A stretch of DNA of 64,000 bases from NCBI GenBank assembly GCA_027492585.1, contig JAPUEK010000042.1, forward strand, positions 23,205 to 87,204, in the 5' to 3' direction. Made by a program: the position numbers and the translations under genes. The notes beneath the pieces are model-generated. The model was not told where the DNA came from and did not search any database. It was given only the letters and a program-made list of their open reading frames with translations. The number at the start of each line of letters is the position of its first letter. Positions within the stretch are counted from its first letter, which is position 1. The DNA is from Paracoccaceae bacterium. Its GTDB lineage: Bacteria; Pseudomonadota; Alphaproteobacteria; Rhodobacterales; Rhodobacteraceae. Positions 15,899 to 24,591 of the stretch are shown one piece after another.

Positions 15899-16899
15899 CG
15901 CTGGGTAACCGGGATGCAGGTGGCGTTTTCGGCCAGAAGCGCCGTGCAGAAGCGGCGCGATTCGTCATCGGCGCCGAAGCCCATGGCGCGCAGGCGGTAG
16001 AAGGTGCGCCCGCCGCTTTGCGCGGCCTGCACCACCATCGACTTGCCGGCCATCAGATCGCCGAAGCGCTGACCGAGCCGCGCCCATTCGCCGCGCGCGG
16101 CATCGGCATCATCGAAAGCGCCAAGCTGCACCAGCCGGGTGCCGGCGGTGATCGTGGCGGCATCGACCTCGACCGGAGCGACGGCAGCCACGGTTTCGAC
16201 GGCGGAGACCTCACCCGCGCCGGGGCGCAGCCTGGGGCGCGGCGAGGCGGTGGGGCTTTGGCCTTCGGGCAGGAGGGCCACATCCACGGGCTCGGCGGCA
16301 GGACCATCCTCTGCCTCGACGGGCGCCTGACCAAGCGCCTCGGCCAGAGCCATGGCCACGGCATCCTGACTGCCTTCCGGCACCGGCGCAGGCAAGGCGG
16401 CGGAGGCCATGCTGTCATCCTCGGTCTCGATGGGCGCCATATCCGCCGTCTGCACGGCTTCCGGCGCCATGTCGGCAGCCTCGGAGGCCATCACATCCGG
16501 CAAGGCAGCAGGATCGGCGGGAAGCGCCCCGTCCGTCTCCGGGTCGATCAGCCCGGCGGCATCCTCATCCGTCAGCTCGACCGGGCGCGGCGCGAGGCGC
16601 AGGCTTTCCGGGATCGGCAGCGCCGTTCCCGCCGCGGCAACAGCATTGACCGAAAGGCCCTGGTGCATCACCACCTCGCCCCCCGGATTTTCCGGCGAAA
16701 TCCGCAGCGGCCCGGCCAGAGCGCGGATCACCGGGATGCCGTTCACATCCCGCACCGCCAGCTTGTAACCCCAGACCCCAAGCCCGACGATGAGCGCGAC
16801 CGAACAGACCGCCCCCGCCATATTGACCATCCGCGTCGTGCGGCCCGCTGCCGTATAGGCATAGCCGCCTTCGAGATGCTCGAATTCCATATCCGCCAT
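15895..16899 (-). CDS. SPOR-domain membrane protein
   Basis: About 334 aa. A cytoplasmic lead of about 35 residues is followed by one transmembrane helix (GAVCSVALIVGLGVWGYKLAV). A long acidic/Ala/Pro linker (about 100-255) precedes a C-terminal SPOR domain (about 258-334: RLVQLGAFDDADAARGEWARL), which binds denuded septal glycan. Such proteins are recruited to the division site. An upstream start at 16932 is also in frame with an AGGGG; ATG 16899 behind GGCGAGG is preferred because it gives the usual MADMEFE-type start. It follows argS and precedes nagZ, as in related genomes. Confidence 0.85.
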   Translation of the reverse strand: MADMEFEHLEGGYAYTAAGRTTRMVNMAGAVCSVALIVGLGVWGYKLAVRDVNGIPVIRALAGPLRISPENPGGEVVMHQGLSVNAVAAAGTALPIPESLRLAPRPVELTDEDAAGLIDPETDGALPADPAALPDVMASEAADMAPEAVQTADMAPIETEDDSMASAALPAPVPEGSQDAVAMALAEALGQAPVEAEDGPAAEPVDVALLPEGQSPTASPRPRLRPGAGEVSAVETVAAVAPVEVDAATITAGTRLVQLGAFDDADAARGEWARLGQRFGDLMAGKSMVVQAAQSGGRTFYRLRAMGFGADDESRRFCTALLAENATCIPVTQR

Positions 16900-16967
16900 G
16901 TTCGCCTCGCCTGCGGGGGCGATACATGCCACCCCTGCTTCATTGCTGCCCGAACCGGCGGGGCGCT

Positions 16968-18713
16968 TCAGCGCATTTCCTCGACCGGCACGACCCCAAG
17001 GATACCCAAGCCCGAGGCAATGACAACGCCGGTGGCGCGGGCAAGAGCAATTTTCGCCGCAGATGTTGCCGCATTGCCCTCCTGCACGAAGCGCAGCGAG
17101 GGATCGTCATTGCCGCGGTTCCAGAGCCCGTGGAAATCGGAGGCGAGTTCGTAAAGATAGAAGGCGATCCGGTGCGGCTCGTTGGAGCGGGCGGCGATCT
17201 CCACCAGACGCGGCCATTCGGCGATCTTGCGGGCCATGGCCAGTTCCGCCTCATGGGAAAGCTGGCTCAGATCGGCAAGCTCCAGCGTGGCATCGTCGCA
17301 GGCGATCCCCGCCTCCGCCGCCTTGCGGAGCACGGAATTCACCCGCGCATTGGCATATTGGACGTAGAAGACCGGGTTGTCCTTCGACTGCTCCAGCACC
17401 TTGTCGAAATCGAAGTCGAGCGCCACGTCGTTCTTGCGGGTCAGCATCATGAAGCGGGTGACGCCCGCGCCCGCCTGCTCCACCACGTCGCGCAGGGTAA
17501 CGAAGGTCCCTGCCCGCTTCGACATCTTGAAGGGCTCGCCGTTCTTGTAAAGCTTCACGAGCTGGATCAGCTTGATGTCGAGCGGCACCCGCCCCCCGGA
17601 CAGCGCCGAGACCGCCGCCTTCATCCGCTTCACATAGCCGCCGTGATCGGCCCCGAAAATGTCGATCAGCTCGTCGAAGCCGCGCTGCACCTTGTCGAAG
17701 TGATAGGCGATGTCGGGGGCGAAATAGGTCCAGCTTCCGTCCGATTTCATCACCGGACGATCCACGTCATCGCCATGGGCGGTGGAGCGGAACAGCGTCT
17801 GGACCCGCGGCTCCCAGTCGTCCGGCTCCTTGCCCTTCGGGGGCTCCAGCGTGCCTTCGTAGATCAGCCCCTGATCGCGCAGCGCCTGAATGGCGGCCTC
17901 GATCTTGCCGGTGCCGTAAAGCGCCTTCTCGCTGGAATAGAGATCCATCTCGACGCCGAGCAGCGCCAGATCGGCACGGATCTCGGCCATCATCATCGCG
18001 GTGGCGAAGTCGCGGATCTCGGCCAGCCAATGCTCCTCGCCCTTGTCGAGCAGGCTGGCGCCGTATTTCGCCTTGAGCGCCTCGCCGACCGGGATGAGGT
18101 AGTCGCCGGGGTAGAGCCCCTCGGCAATCGCAGGCTCCAGCCCGTTGGCCTCGCGGTAGCGCTCATAGGCGGACCGGGCGAGCACATTCACCTGCGCGCC
18201 GCCATCGTTGATGTAATATTCGCGCGTCACCTGCCAGCCGGCAAAGGCCAGAAGCCGGGCAAGCGCATCGCCCACCACCGCGCCGCGCACATGGCCGACA
18301 TGCATCGGCCCGGTCGGGTTGGCGGAGACGAATTCCACATTGACCTTCCGCCCCGCCCCGAGCGTCGAGCGGCCATAGCCCACCCCCTGCCCCAGCACCG
18401 AGCGCACCAGCCCCTGCCAGACCGAGGGCGCGAGCCGCAGGTTGAGGAACCCCGGCCCCGCCACCTCGGCCGCGATCACCCGCGGATCGGCGGCAAGCTT
18501 CTCGGCCAAAGCCTCGGCAATGGCGCGCGGCTGCATCCCCGCGGGCTTTGCCAGCACCATGGCCGCATTGGTCGCCATATCGCCATGGGCGGCATCGCGC
18601 GGCGGCTCCACCGCCACGGCGGCAAGGTCGAGCCCGGCGGGCAGGCGGCCCTCGGCGGCCAGAGCGGCAAGGGAATCCGTCACCAGAACGCGGATTTCGG
18701 CAAAGAGGTTCAT
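16968..18713 (-). CDS. argS: Arginyl-tRNA synthetase
   Basis: 581-aa class I synthetase charging tRNA-Arg. The HIGH motif appears as [13 protein letters not shown] (about 121-133) and the KMSKS loop as FKMSKRAGT (about 351). The N-terminal Arg-tRNA synthetase additional domain and the C-terminal DALR anticodon-binding domain (NSVLRKA region onward) are present. The reading frame is open to 18758, but MNLFAEIR at 18713 is the typical start. Downstream SPOR-nagZ-scpAB form one long minus-strand run. Confidence 0.95.
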   Translation of the reverse strand: MNLFAEIRVLVTDSLAALAAEGRLPAGLDLAAVAVEPPRDAAHGDMATNAAMVLAKPAGMQPRAIAEALAEKLAADPRVIAAEVAGPGFLNLRLAPSVWQGLVRSVLGQGVGYGRSTLGAGRKVNVEFVSANPTGPMHVGHVRGAVVGDALARLLAFAGWQVTREYYINDGGAQVNVLARSAYERYREANGLEPAIAEGLYPGDYLIPVGEALKAKYGASLLDKGEEHWLAEIRDFATAMMMAEIRADLALLGVEMDLYSSEKALYGTGKIEAAIQALRDQGLIYEGTLEPPKGKEPDDWEPRVQTLFRSTAHGDDVDRPVMKSDGSWTYFAPDIAYHFDKVQRGFDELIDIFGADHGGYVKRMKAAVSALSGGRVPLDIKLIQLVKLYKNGEPFKMSKRAGTFVTLRDVVEQAGAGVTRFMMLTRKNDVALDFDFDKVLEQSKDNPVFYVQYANARVNSVLRKAAEAGIACDDATLELADLSQLSHEAELAMARKIAEWPRLVEIAARSNEPHRIAFYLYELASDFHGLWNRGNDDPSLRFVQEGNAATSAAKIALARATGVVIASGLGILGVVPVEEMR

Positions 18714-18782
18714 TTGATCAAGTCCTGACTGTCTGGCTTCGGGATGCCAGAGCCGCAAGGCCGGGTCAAGCGAGGCCAGGCC

Positions 18783-19280
18783 TCAGCGGCGGGCGTAGCG
18801 GGCCTTCAGCGCCAGTTCCACCGCCGGCGGCACGAATTTCGACACATCGCCCTGCAACCGCGCGATCTCTTTCACGAGCTTGGAGGCGATCGCCTGCCGC
18901 CGCGCATCGGCCATGAGGAAGACCGTCTCGACCGAGGCATCCATGGCCCGGTTCATGCCGACCATCTGGAATTCATATTCGAAATCGGCGACGGCGCGCA
19001 GCCCGCGGACGATGACGCTTGCCCCCACGTCGCGGGCGCAATCGATCAGCAGGTTCTCGAACGGGTGGACGACGATCTCGCCGCCGATCCGGGCGAGGAT
19101 CGGCGCACATTCGGCCTCCACCATCGCCACCCGCTCCTCCAGCGTGAAAAGCGGCCCCTTGTCGCGGTTGATGGCCACGCCGATCACCAGCCTGTCGACC
19201 AGCGGCAAGGCCCGCTGGATGATATCGACATGGCCGAGCGTGATCGGGTCGAAAGTGCCGGGGTAAAGACCGATACGCAT
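18783..19280 (-). CDS. coaD: Phosphopantetheine adenylyltransferase
   Basis: 165 aa. Penultimate step of CoA synthesis: ATP plus 4'-phosphopantetheine gives dephospho-CoA. The nucleotidyltransferase signature GLYPGTFDPITLGHVDII holds the T/HxGH motif (TLGH), and ISSS/T-type substrate loop sequence appears as DARRQAIASKLVKEIA. VRGLRAVADFEYEFQM is diagnostic. Length matches the family (159-168). ATG 19280 is chosen over the 19316 extension because it begins MRIGLYPG. Confidence 0.95.
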   Translation of the reverse strand: MRIGLYPGTFDPITLGHVDIIQRALPLVDRLVIGVAINRDKGPLFTLEERVAMVEAECAPILARIGGEIVVHPFENLLIDCARDVGASVIVRGLRAVADFEYEFQMVGMNRAMDASVETVFLMADARRQAIASKLVKEIARLQGDVSKFVPPAVELALKARYARR

Positions 19281-19380
19281 CTGGGGCCTCCTGCCGTTTG
19301 CGCGCACACGCAACAATATTGCGCGGCGGGTTGCAAGCGGGAATTGCCGCAGCAGAAACGGACCCGCTGCGGCATCTTGC

Positions 19381-19815
19381 TCAGAAGCCCTTGATCATGC
19401 CCTCAAGCGCATCCTTCTCCATGGCCAGCTCCGCCAGCCGCGCCTTGACCACATCGCCGATGGAGATCAGGCCGACCATCTCCGCCCCCTCGACCACGGG
19501 GATATGGCGGAACCGCCCATCGGTCATCTTCTGGAGCACGTCATTGGCCCGCTCCCCCCGCGCGCAGGTGACGACACGGGCGGTCATCAGGCTCTCGACC
19601 GGATCGGTCAGGCAGGCCGGACCGCGCCGGCCAAGCTCGCGCACCACGTCGCGTTCCGAGATGATGCCGGCGAGATGCTTGCCATCCGCCGAGACGATCA
19701 CCGCCCCGATCCGGCGGGCGGACAGGACCTCCGCCACCTCCGCGACGGTGGTGCCGGGGGGAACGGTCACAACCCCCTGGTCCGGTTTCGATTTCAGGAT
19801 CTGGCTGACAAGCAT
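19381..19815 (-). CDS. Tandem CBS-domain protein
   Basis: 144 aa, two CBS motifs making one Bateman module (residues about 10-62 and 75-130: VVTVPPGTTVAEVAEVL, then RHIPVVEGAEMVGLISIGDVVKARL). Binds adenine nucleotides in known relatives and acts as an energy sensor or regulates other proteins. ATG 19815 follows a perfect GGAGGAGC ribosome site; the longer frame to 19869 lacks one. A stand-alone gene with no catalytic domain, so its partner is unknown. Confidence 0.88.
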   Translation of the reverse strand: MLVSQILKSKPDQGVVTVPPGTTVAEVAEVLSARRIGAVIVSADGKHLAGIISERDVVRELGRRGPACLTDPVESLMTARVVTCARGERANDVLQKMTDGRFRHIPVVEGAEMVGLISIGDVVKARLAELAMEKDALEGMIKGF

Positions 19816-19912
19816 GGGCTCCTCCCTTGTTGTCCCCCGAAGGGTCGGCCCCGCGCAAGATTCTGTCAAGGGAATGGTGCGGCGGGCGGAGTTTCTGTCG
19901 TGCAGGCCGCAG

Positions 19913-19992
19913 GACGCTCCGCGGGGGATATTTGGAAAGAGAAGAAAGCCCTTTCATACTGGCTCAAATATCCCCGCCGGAGGCTTCCCCGG
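19913..19992. repeat. GATATTT intergenic repeat, inverted pair B
   Basis: One copy on the plus strand (CTCCGCGGGGGATATTTGG, 19916-19934) and one on the minus strand (core 19966-19976) face each other across about 30 bp. Read on the minus strand, the right half matches the single copy at 51566-51606 over about 42 bases, including the tail CCAGTATGAAAGGG. It lies between the 3' end of the LysR gene and the 5' side of the CBS gene. Confidence 0.75.
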
Positions 19993-20002
19993 CCCATGCC
20001 GC

Positions 20003-20899
20003 TCACATCGCCGCCGTCTGCGCCTCCAGCCGCGCCATCTCGGCCCGCGCTTCGCGGATGAGCTGATCGGCAAAGCGGTTCAGCCGCAGCACCCGGCCGT
20101 CATCGGCATGGCGGATGAGCCAGAAGGCGCGGGTCAGATGAACCTCCGCCGACAGGATGCGGCGCAGATCGGGGGCGGCGGGAAGGGCGAAGTCATGGAC
20201 CACCCCCACCCCGGCCCCATGGCGCAGGAAGTTGAGCTGCACGGACACCGAATTCGAGGCGAGCGCCGGGGCGCGCAGCCCTATTCCGGCGAGATAATCC
20301 AGTTCCTTGTCGAAGATCATGTCGGGGATATAGCCGACGATCCGGTGATCCTTCAGATCCTCCGTCCCGAGGATCGGCGGGTGGCGGGCGAGATAGTCGC
20401 GCGAGGCGGCGAGGTGGAGGTGGTAATCGGTCAGCTTCTGCACCGTCAGCCGTCCGGCCTCGGGGCGCGAGACCGCGATGGCCATATCCGCCTCGCGCCG
20501 CGACAGGTTGAAGACCCGCGGCAGGGCGACGATCTGCACCTCCAGCCCCGGATTGGCATCGCAGATCCGGGCGATCACCTGCGGCAGCAGGTAATTCGCG
20601 CAGCCGTCCGGCGCGCCGAGGCGGATCTGGCCGGTCAGCCCCTCCGGCCCGCTCAGAACCTCGGAGGCGCCCTCGATCGCCGTCTCCGCCCGCTCCGCCT
20701 GGGCGAGCAGCCTGCCCCCCGCCTCGGTCAGCCCGTAGCCCTGCGGCGTCTTGGAGAAAAGCCGCGCGCCCAGGGCCTCTTCCAGCCGGGCGATGCGGCG
20801 GCCGACGGTGGCCGGGTCGATCTTCAGCACCCGCCCCGCGCCCGAAAGGCTTTCGCGCCGCGCCACCGCGAGGAATATCCGCAGGTCGTCCCAGTCCAT
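20003..20899 (-). CDS. LysR-family transcriptional regulator of the mmsA gene
   Basis: 298 aa. N-terminal winged helix-turn-helix (MDWDDLRIFLAVARRESLSGAGRVL, with helix-turn-helix about 18-40) and a C-terminal periplasmic-binding-like effector domain (about 90-290). Divergent from the methylmalonate-semialdehyde dehydrogenase gene, with a TTTGC-N6-GCAAA palindrome in the 100-bp space between them, so it probably controls that gene and itself. The inducer is unknown; a valine- or inositol-pathway intermediate is plausible. ATG 20899 with AAGGTGG upstream is preferred to 20929. Confidence 0.88.
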   Translation of the reverse strand: MDWDDLRIFLAVARRESLSGAGRVLKIDPATVGRRIARLEEALGARLFSKTPQGYGLTEAGGRLLAQAERAETAIEGASEVLSGPEGLTGQIRLGAPDGCANYLLPQVIARICDANPGLEVQIVALPRVFNLSRREADMAIAVSRPEAGRLTVQKLTDYHLHLAASRDYLARHPPILGTEDLKDHRIVGYIPDMIFDKELDYLAGIGLRAPALASNSVSVQLNFLRHGAGVGVVHDFALPAAPDLRRILSAEVHLTRAFWLIRHADDGRVLRLNRFADQLIREARAEMARLEAQTAAM

Positions 20900-20909
20900 C
20901 GCCGCCACC

Positions 20910-20925
20910 TTTGCATTTTCGCAAA
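20910..20925. promoter_or_regulatory. Candidate LysR-type operator
   Basis: TTTGCATTTTCGCAAA is a perfect 5-bp inverted repeat with a 6-bp spacer and holds the T-N11-A core typical of LysR targets. It lies 11 bp upstream of the regulator's ATG and 75 bp upstream of mmsA. TATATT at 20936-20941 could be the mmsA -10 element, placing the operator over its -35. Confidence 0.6.
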
Positions 20926-20999
20926 ACACTTTTGGTATATTGCCGCTTTATCCGGCATTTCCGCAAGGCTATCCTTGCCGCGAACATTGGGAGGATTCC

Positions 21000-22499
21000 A
21001 TGAAAGAGATCGGTCACTGGATCAACGGCAAGCATGTTCCCGGCACCTCGGGGCGCTTTGCCGATGTCTTCAACCCCGCCACCGGCGAAGTGCAGGCGCG
21101 CGTGGCGCTCGCCACCAGGGCCGAGCTCGACGCCGCGACCGCCGATGCCGCGAAGGCCCAGGTGAAATGGGGCGCCACCAATCCGCAGCGCCGCGCCCGC
21201 GTGATGATGGAGATGGTCCGGCTCATCAACCGCGACATGGAGAAGCTGGCGCTTGTCCTTTCCTCCGAGCATGGCAAGACGGTTCCCGATGCCAAGGGCG
21301 ACATTCAGCGCGGGCTGGAGGTGATCGAATTCTGCATCGGCGCGCCGCAGATGCTGAAGGGCGAATTCACCGACAGCGCCGGGCCGGGGATCGACATGTA
21401 TTCGATGCGCCAGCCGATCGGCGTGGCGGCGGGGATCACGCCCTTCAACTTCCCGGCCATGATCCCCTTGTGGAAGATGGGTCCGGCGCTCGCCTGCGGC
21501 AATGCCTTCATCCTGAAGCCTTCGGAGCGTGACCCCTCGGTGCCGCTGATGCTGGCGGAACTGTTCAAGGAAGCCGGGCTGCCGGATGGCGTCCTTCAGG
21601 TGATCAACGGCGACAAGGATTCGGTCGATGCGATCCTCGACAATCCGGTCATTTCGGGGATCGGTTTCGTCGGTTCCACCCCGATTGCCGAATATATCTA
21701 CGGGCGCGGCTGTTCCAACGGCAAGCGGGTGCAATGTTTCGGCGGCGCCAAGAACCACATGATCATCATGCCGGATGCCGATATGGATCAGGCGGCGGAT
21801 GCGCTTGTCGGCGCGGGCTATGGGGCTGCGGGCGAGCGCTGCATGGCGATCTCGGTCGCGCTGCCGGTGGGTGAGAAGACCGCCGATCTCCTGATCGAAA
21901 AGCTGATCCCGCGGATCGAGAAGCTGAAGGTCGGCCCCTATACCGCCGGCAATGACGTGGATTACGGCCCGGTGGTGACCGCCGCCGCCAAGGCCAACAT
22001 CCTGCGGCTGGTCGAATCCGGCGTGGCGCAGGGGGCCAAGCTGGTCGTCGATGGCCGCAATTTCGCATTGCAGGGCTATGAGGACGGCTTCTTCGTCGGC
22101 CCGCATCTCTTCGACCATGTGACCACCGACATGGACATCTACCGCAAGGAGATCTTCGGGCCGGTCCTGTCCACGGTACGCTGCGCGACCTATGAAGAGG
22201 CGCTCGGCCATGCGATGGACCATGAATACGGCAACGGCACCGCGATCTTCACCCGCGACGGCGACACGGCGCGCGATTTCGCCAACCGGGTCAATGTGGG
22301 CATGATCGGCATCAACGTGCCGATCCCGGTGCCGCTGGCCTACCATACGTTCGGCGGCTGGAAGAAATCGGCCTTCGGCGACCTGAACCAGCACGGGCCA
22401 GATGCCTTCCGCTTCTACACGCGGACGAAGACCATCACCTCGCGGTGGCCGAGCGGCATCAAGGAAGGCGCGTCGCTGAACTTCAAGCAGATGGACTGA
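21000..22499 (+). CDS. mmsA: Methylmalonate-semialdehyde dehydrogenase (CoA-acylating)
   Basis: 499 aa. Oxidises methylmalonate semialdehyde to propionyl-CoA (and malonate semialdehyde to acetyl-CoA) with NAD and CoA, in valine and inositol catabolism. MmsA features: GVAAGITPFNFPAMIP (NAD fold), the catalytic Cys in AAGERCMAIS (about 284), FGGAKNH and the C-terminal FGDLNQHGPDAFRFYTRTKT. GGAGG precedes ATG 21000 by 7 nt; the longer frame from 20751 overlaps the LysR gene and is not used. No other valine-pathway gene is adjacent. Confidence 0.94.
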   Translation: MKEIGHWINGKHVPGTSGRFADVFNPATGEVQARVALATRAELDAATADAAKAQVKWGATNPQRRARVMMEMVRLINRDMEKLALVLSSEHGKTVPDAKGDIQRGLEVIEFCIGAPQMLKGEFTDSAGPGIDMYSMRQPIGVAAGITPFNFPAMIPLWKMGPALACGNAFILKPSERDPSVPLMLAELFKEAGLPDGVLQVINGDKDSVDAILDNPVISGIGFVGSTPIAEYIYGRGCSNGKRVQCFGGAKNHMIIMPDADMDQAADALVGAGYGAAGERCMAISVALPVGEKTADLLIEKLIPRIEKLKVGPYTAGNDVDYGPVVTAAAKANILRLVESGVAQGAKLVVDGRNFALQGYEDGFFVGPHLFDHVTTDMDIYRKEIFGPVLSTVRCATYEEALGHAMDHEYGNGTAIFTRDGDTARDFANRVNVGMIGINVPIPVPLAYHTFGGWKKSAFGDLNQHGPDAFRFYTRTKTITSRWPSGIKEGASLNFKQMD

Positions 22500-22506
22500 G
22501 GAGAGG

Positions 22507-22590
22507 CCGGGGGGCTTTGCCCCCCAAGCCAGCGGTGTTCGAACCCATGGCGCATCGCTGGCTTGCCCCCCAGGATATTTTGCACAGGGG
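22507..22590 (+). repeat. GATATTT intergenic repeat, copy C
   Basis: A G6/C6 hairpin (22509-22525), a second stem AAGCCAGCG/CGCTGGCTT, then CCCCCCAGGATATTTTGCACAGGGG (core 22573-22580). It is 3' of mmsA in the same orientation. Confidence 0.7.
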
Positions 22591-22620
22591 ACGGGGAAGG
22601 AGCGCAGGCTCCTTCCCCGT
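22591..22620. terminator. Bidirectional terminator-like hairpin between mmsA and the NCS1 gene
   Basis: A perfect 13-bp stem (22591-22603 with 22608-22620), loop GCAG, between convergent stop codons. The T tracts on both sides are weak. Confidence 0.6.
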
Positions 22621-22623
22621 TCT

Positions 22624-24054
22624 TCATTTGGCACCCATGCGGAGCAGGTAATAGGTGCCGCCGCCGATGGCCACGCCGAAGAACCAGCCATAGGTTCCCC
22701 ACCAGCCGGGCAGAAGGGTGGTGAAGGTCGGCAGGATCGAGGAGAAGACGATGCCGATGGCAAGGGCGACGAAGGCCTTCACATGCCAGCCGCCGTCGAA
22801 GCGGAACTCGCCCTCCTCCTGATAGAGCGCGTTCACGTTCAGCTTGCCCTGCCGGATCAGGTAGTAATCCACCATCATGATCCCGAAGATCGGTCCCATG
22901 GCCGAGCCGATGAAGTTCACGAAATGCGCCGCCCCCGTTTCCCAGGGCGCCCAGGGGTAGAGCACGAGCGCGATCAGCGCCGCGATCAGGCCACCACCCT
23001 TGAAGCTGATCTTCGAGGGGAAGGTGTTGGAGATGTCGAAGGCCGCAGAGACGAAATTCGCCACGACGTTGATGCCGAGCGTCGCCACGGTGAAGGTCAG
23101 CGCGGCAAGAAGCGCAAGGAACCAGCTGTCGAACTTGGCGCTGATCTGGTCGGGGTGGAGCAGGACTTCGCCATAGACGGCGAAGGCGGCGGTGGTGGTG
23201 ACGCCCGCGACGAGGCAGAAGGCCAAGAGGTTCACCGGCAGCCCCCAGAGGTTGCCCCGGCGCAGCGCCGCCTCATCGGTGGCATAGCGGCTGAAGTCGC
23301 AGAAGTTGAGGTAGAGCGCCGCGAAATAGGTGATCCAGGTCGCGGCGACGGCGGCCAGGGCCGCGAAGCTGCCCGGCGCGCCGGGAACGCCGGCATCCCT
23401 GGTGGCGGCGAGCAGGACCTCCTGCGGGATCTCGGCGCCGAAGCTGAAGGTGCCGGATTTGATCACGAGGTAGATGGCGAGGATCAGCATCATGATCCAG
23501 ACCGCGGGGCCGGCCCAGTCCTGGAACTTCCGCACCGTCTCCATGCCGCGCTGAATGATCATCAGTTGCGCCGCCCAGACGAGGACATAGCAGATCACCT
23601 CCAGCGTCGAGTGGCCGAGGATATGGCTGGTCTGGTGGAACTCCAGCATCCCCGGCGAGCGGATCAGCAGCGCCACGATGGCGCCCGAGGCCGCTGCCGT
23701 CTGCGCGCCATACCAGAAGCAGGCGACGATGGCGCGGATCAGCGCCGGAGCATTGGCACCGAAGGTCCCGAAGGAGGCGCGGGCCAGAACCGGGAACGGC
23801 ACCCCCGTCCGCACGCCGGCATTGCCGACGAGGCTCATCAGGAAGAAGATCACCAGAGATCCGATGCCGATGGCGATGACGAAGTTCAGGAAACTGCCGC
23901 AGAGCAGGAAAAGGCTGGCGGCGAGGTAATAGCCCCAGAGGCTGTGAACGTCCGAGGTCCAGACGTTGAAGATCGAAAACGCCCCCCACTTCCTTTCGGT
24001 CGCGGGGGCGAGGTCCTCGTTGTGCAACGAGGGTGAGGGATTGGTAAGCTGCAT
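22624..24054 (-). CDS. NCS1-family nucleobase/allantoin/hydantoin:cation symporter
   Basis: 476-aa inner-membrane transporter with about 12 transmembrane helices. NCS1 signatures include the N-terminal NVWTSDVHSLWGYY, the ARASFGTFGAN segment, the substrate-site FWYGAQTAAA and NFCDFSRYA. Substrate (uracil, cytosine, allantoin or hydantoin) is not predictable by eye. No nucleobase-catabolic enzyme is adjacent. Divergent from a truncated Crp/Fnr-like gene, with a palindrome AAGTTTCGAAAACTT in between. Confidence 0.88.
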   Translation of the reverse strand: MQLTNPSPSLHNEDLAPATERKWGAFSIFNVWTSDVHSLWGYYLAASLFLLCGSFLNFVIAIGIGSLVIFFLMSLVGNAGVRTGVPFPVLARASFGTFGANAPALIRAIVACFWYGAQTAAASGAIVALLIRSPGMLEFHQTSHILGHSTLEVICYVLVWAAQLMIIQRGMETVRKFQDWAGPAVWIMMLILAIYLVIKSGTFSFGAEIPQEVLLAATRDAGVPGAPGSFAALAAVAATWITYFAALYLNFCDFSRYATDEAALRRGNLWGLPVNLLAFCLVAGVTTTAAFAVYGEVLLHPDQISAKFDSWFLALLAALTFTVATLGINVVANFVSAAFDISNTFPSKISFKGGGLIAALIALVLYPWAPWETGAAHFVNFIGSAMGPIFGIMMVDYYLIRQGKLNVNALYQEEGEFRFDGGWHVKAFVALAIGIVFSSILPTFTTLLPGWWGTYGWFFGVAIGGGTYYLLRMGAK

Positions 24055-24186
24055 GGACTGTCCCTTCCGGTTGACGGGTAGCGCAGACCTCTTCTGAGCG
24101 GGTCTTGACGCTACGGCAGGTTGCGCCGCGAAATGACGCAGGGCAATTGCCGCTTTGGAGATAGGATTTTTCGGGAATTTTTGAAA

Positions 24187-24201
24187 AAGTTTCGAAAACT
24201 T
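24187..24201. promoter_or_regulatory. Candidate operator palindrome
   Basis: AAGTTTCGAAAACTT (6-bp arms, 3-bp spacer) in the A/T-rich divergent region between the NCS1 transporter and the Crp/Fnr remnant, about 130 bp upstream of the transporter ATG. The cognate regulator is unknown. Confidence 0.4.
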
Positions 24202-24248
24202 GCGGAAACTGCCGTCTGGTGAGGGGGGATCTTCCCTGCCGGACGCCG

Positions 24249-24527
24249 ATGAAACGGAAGGGCAAGCGCTTGATCGGAAAGGGCGAATCGGACAGGCTTC
24301 GGACCATGGCCTTTGCTGGCCTGTCGCAAGCGGCAGGGGCCGGGCTTCAGGCGCTGCCGATCCTGTCGCTTGACAGAGACGTGGTGCTCTTTCGACCCGG
24401 AGATCAGGCGCAGGGATTCGTCCCGGTGCTGTCGGGGCGGATCAAGGAGCTGCTGACCGGGCTGGCCGGCACCTGCCCGCTTTGCAGTCTCTTTGGCCTG
24501 TCCACCTGCCCGCTCAGGCGCGGCTGA
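24249..24527 (+). pseudogene. Truncated Crp/Fnr-family regulator (N-terminal remnant)
   Basis: 92 aa from ATG 24249. Residues about 45-70 (LSLDRDVVLFRPGDQAQGFVPVL then SGRIKELLTG) match the start of the cyclic-nucleotide-binding-like domain of alphaproteobacterial Crp/Fnr regulators. After ELLTGLAG the expected rest of the sensor domain, dimerisation helix and helix-turn-helix are replaced by TCPLCSLFGLSTCPLRRG and a stop, so three quarters of a normal 220-aa protein is missing. Most simply a deleted regulator of the neighbouring transporter; a functional mini-protein with a Cys cluster is less likely. Confidence 0.6.
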
Positions 24528-24559
24528 GCTCCTGCTGAGCTCCTCGGGGTAACGAGTGC

Positions 24560-24591
24560 CGCGTGGCTGCTATTCAGCGGCCACGCGTTTT
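24560..24591 (+). terminator. Hairpin overlapping the uvrA stop codon; possible plus-strand terminator
   Basis: CGCGTGGC (24560-24567) pairs with GCCACGCG (24580-24587), followed on the plus strand by TTTTGC. It could end transcription from the Crp-remnant side; the same sequence encodes the last uvrA codons. Confidence 0.45.
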
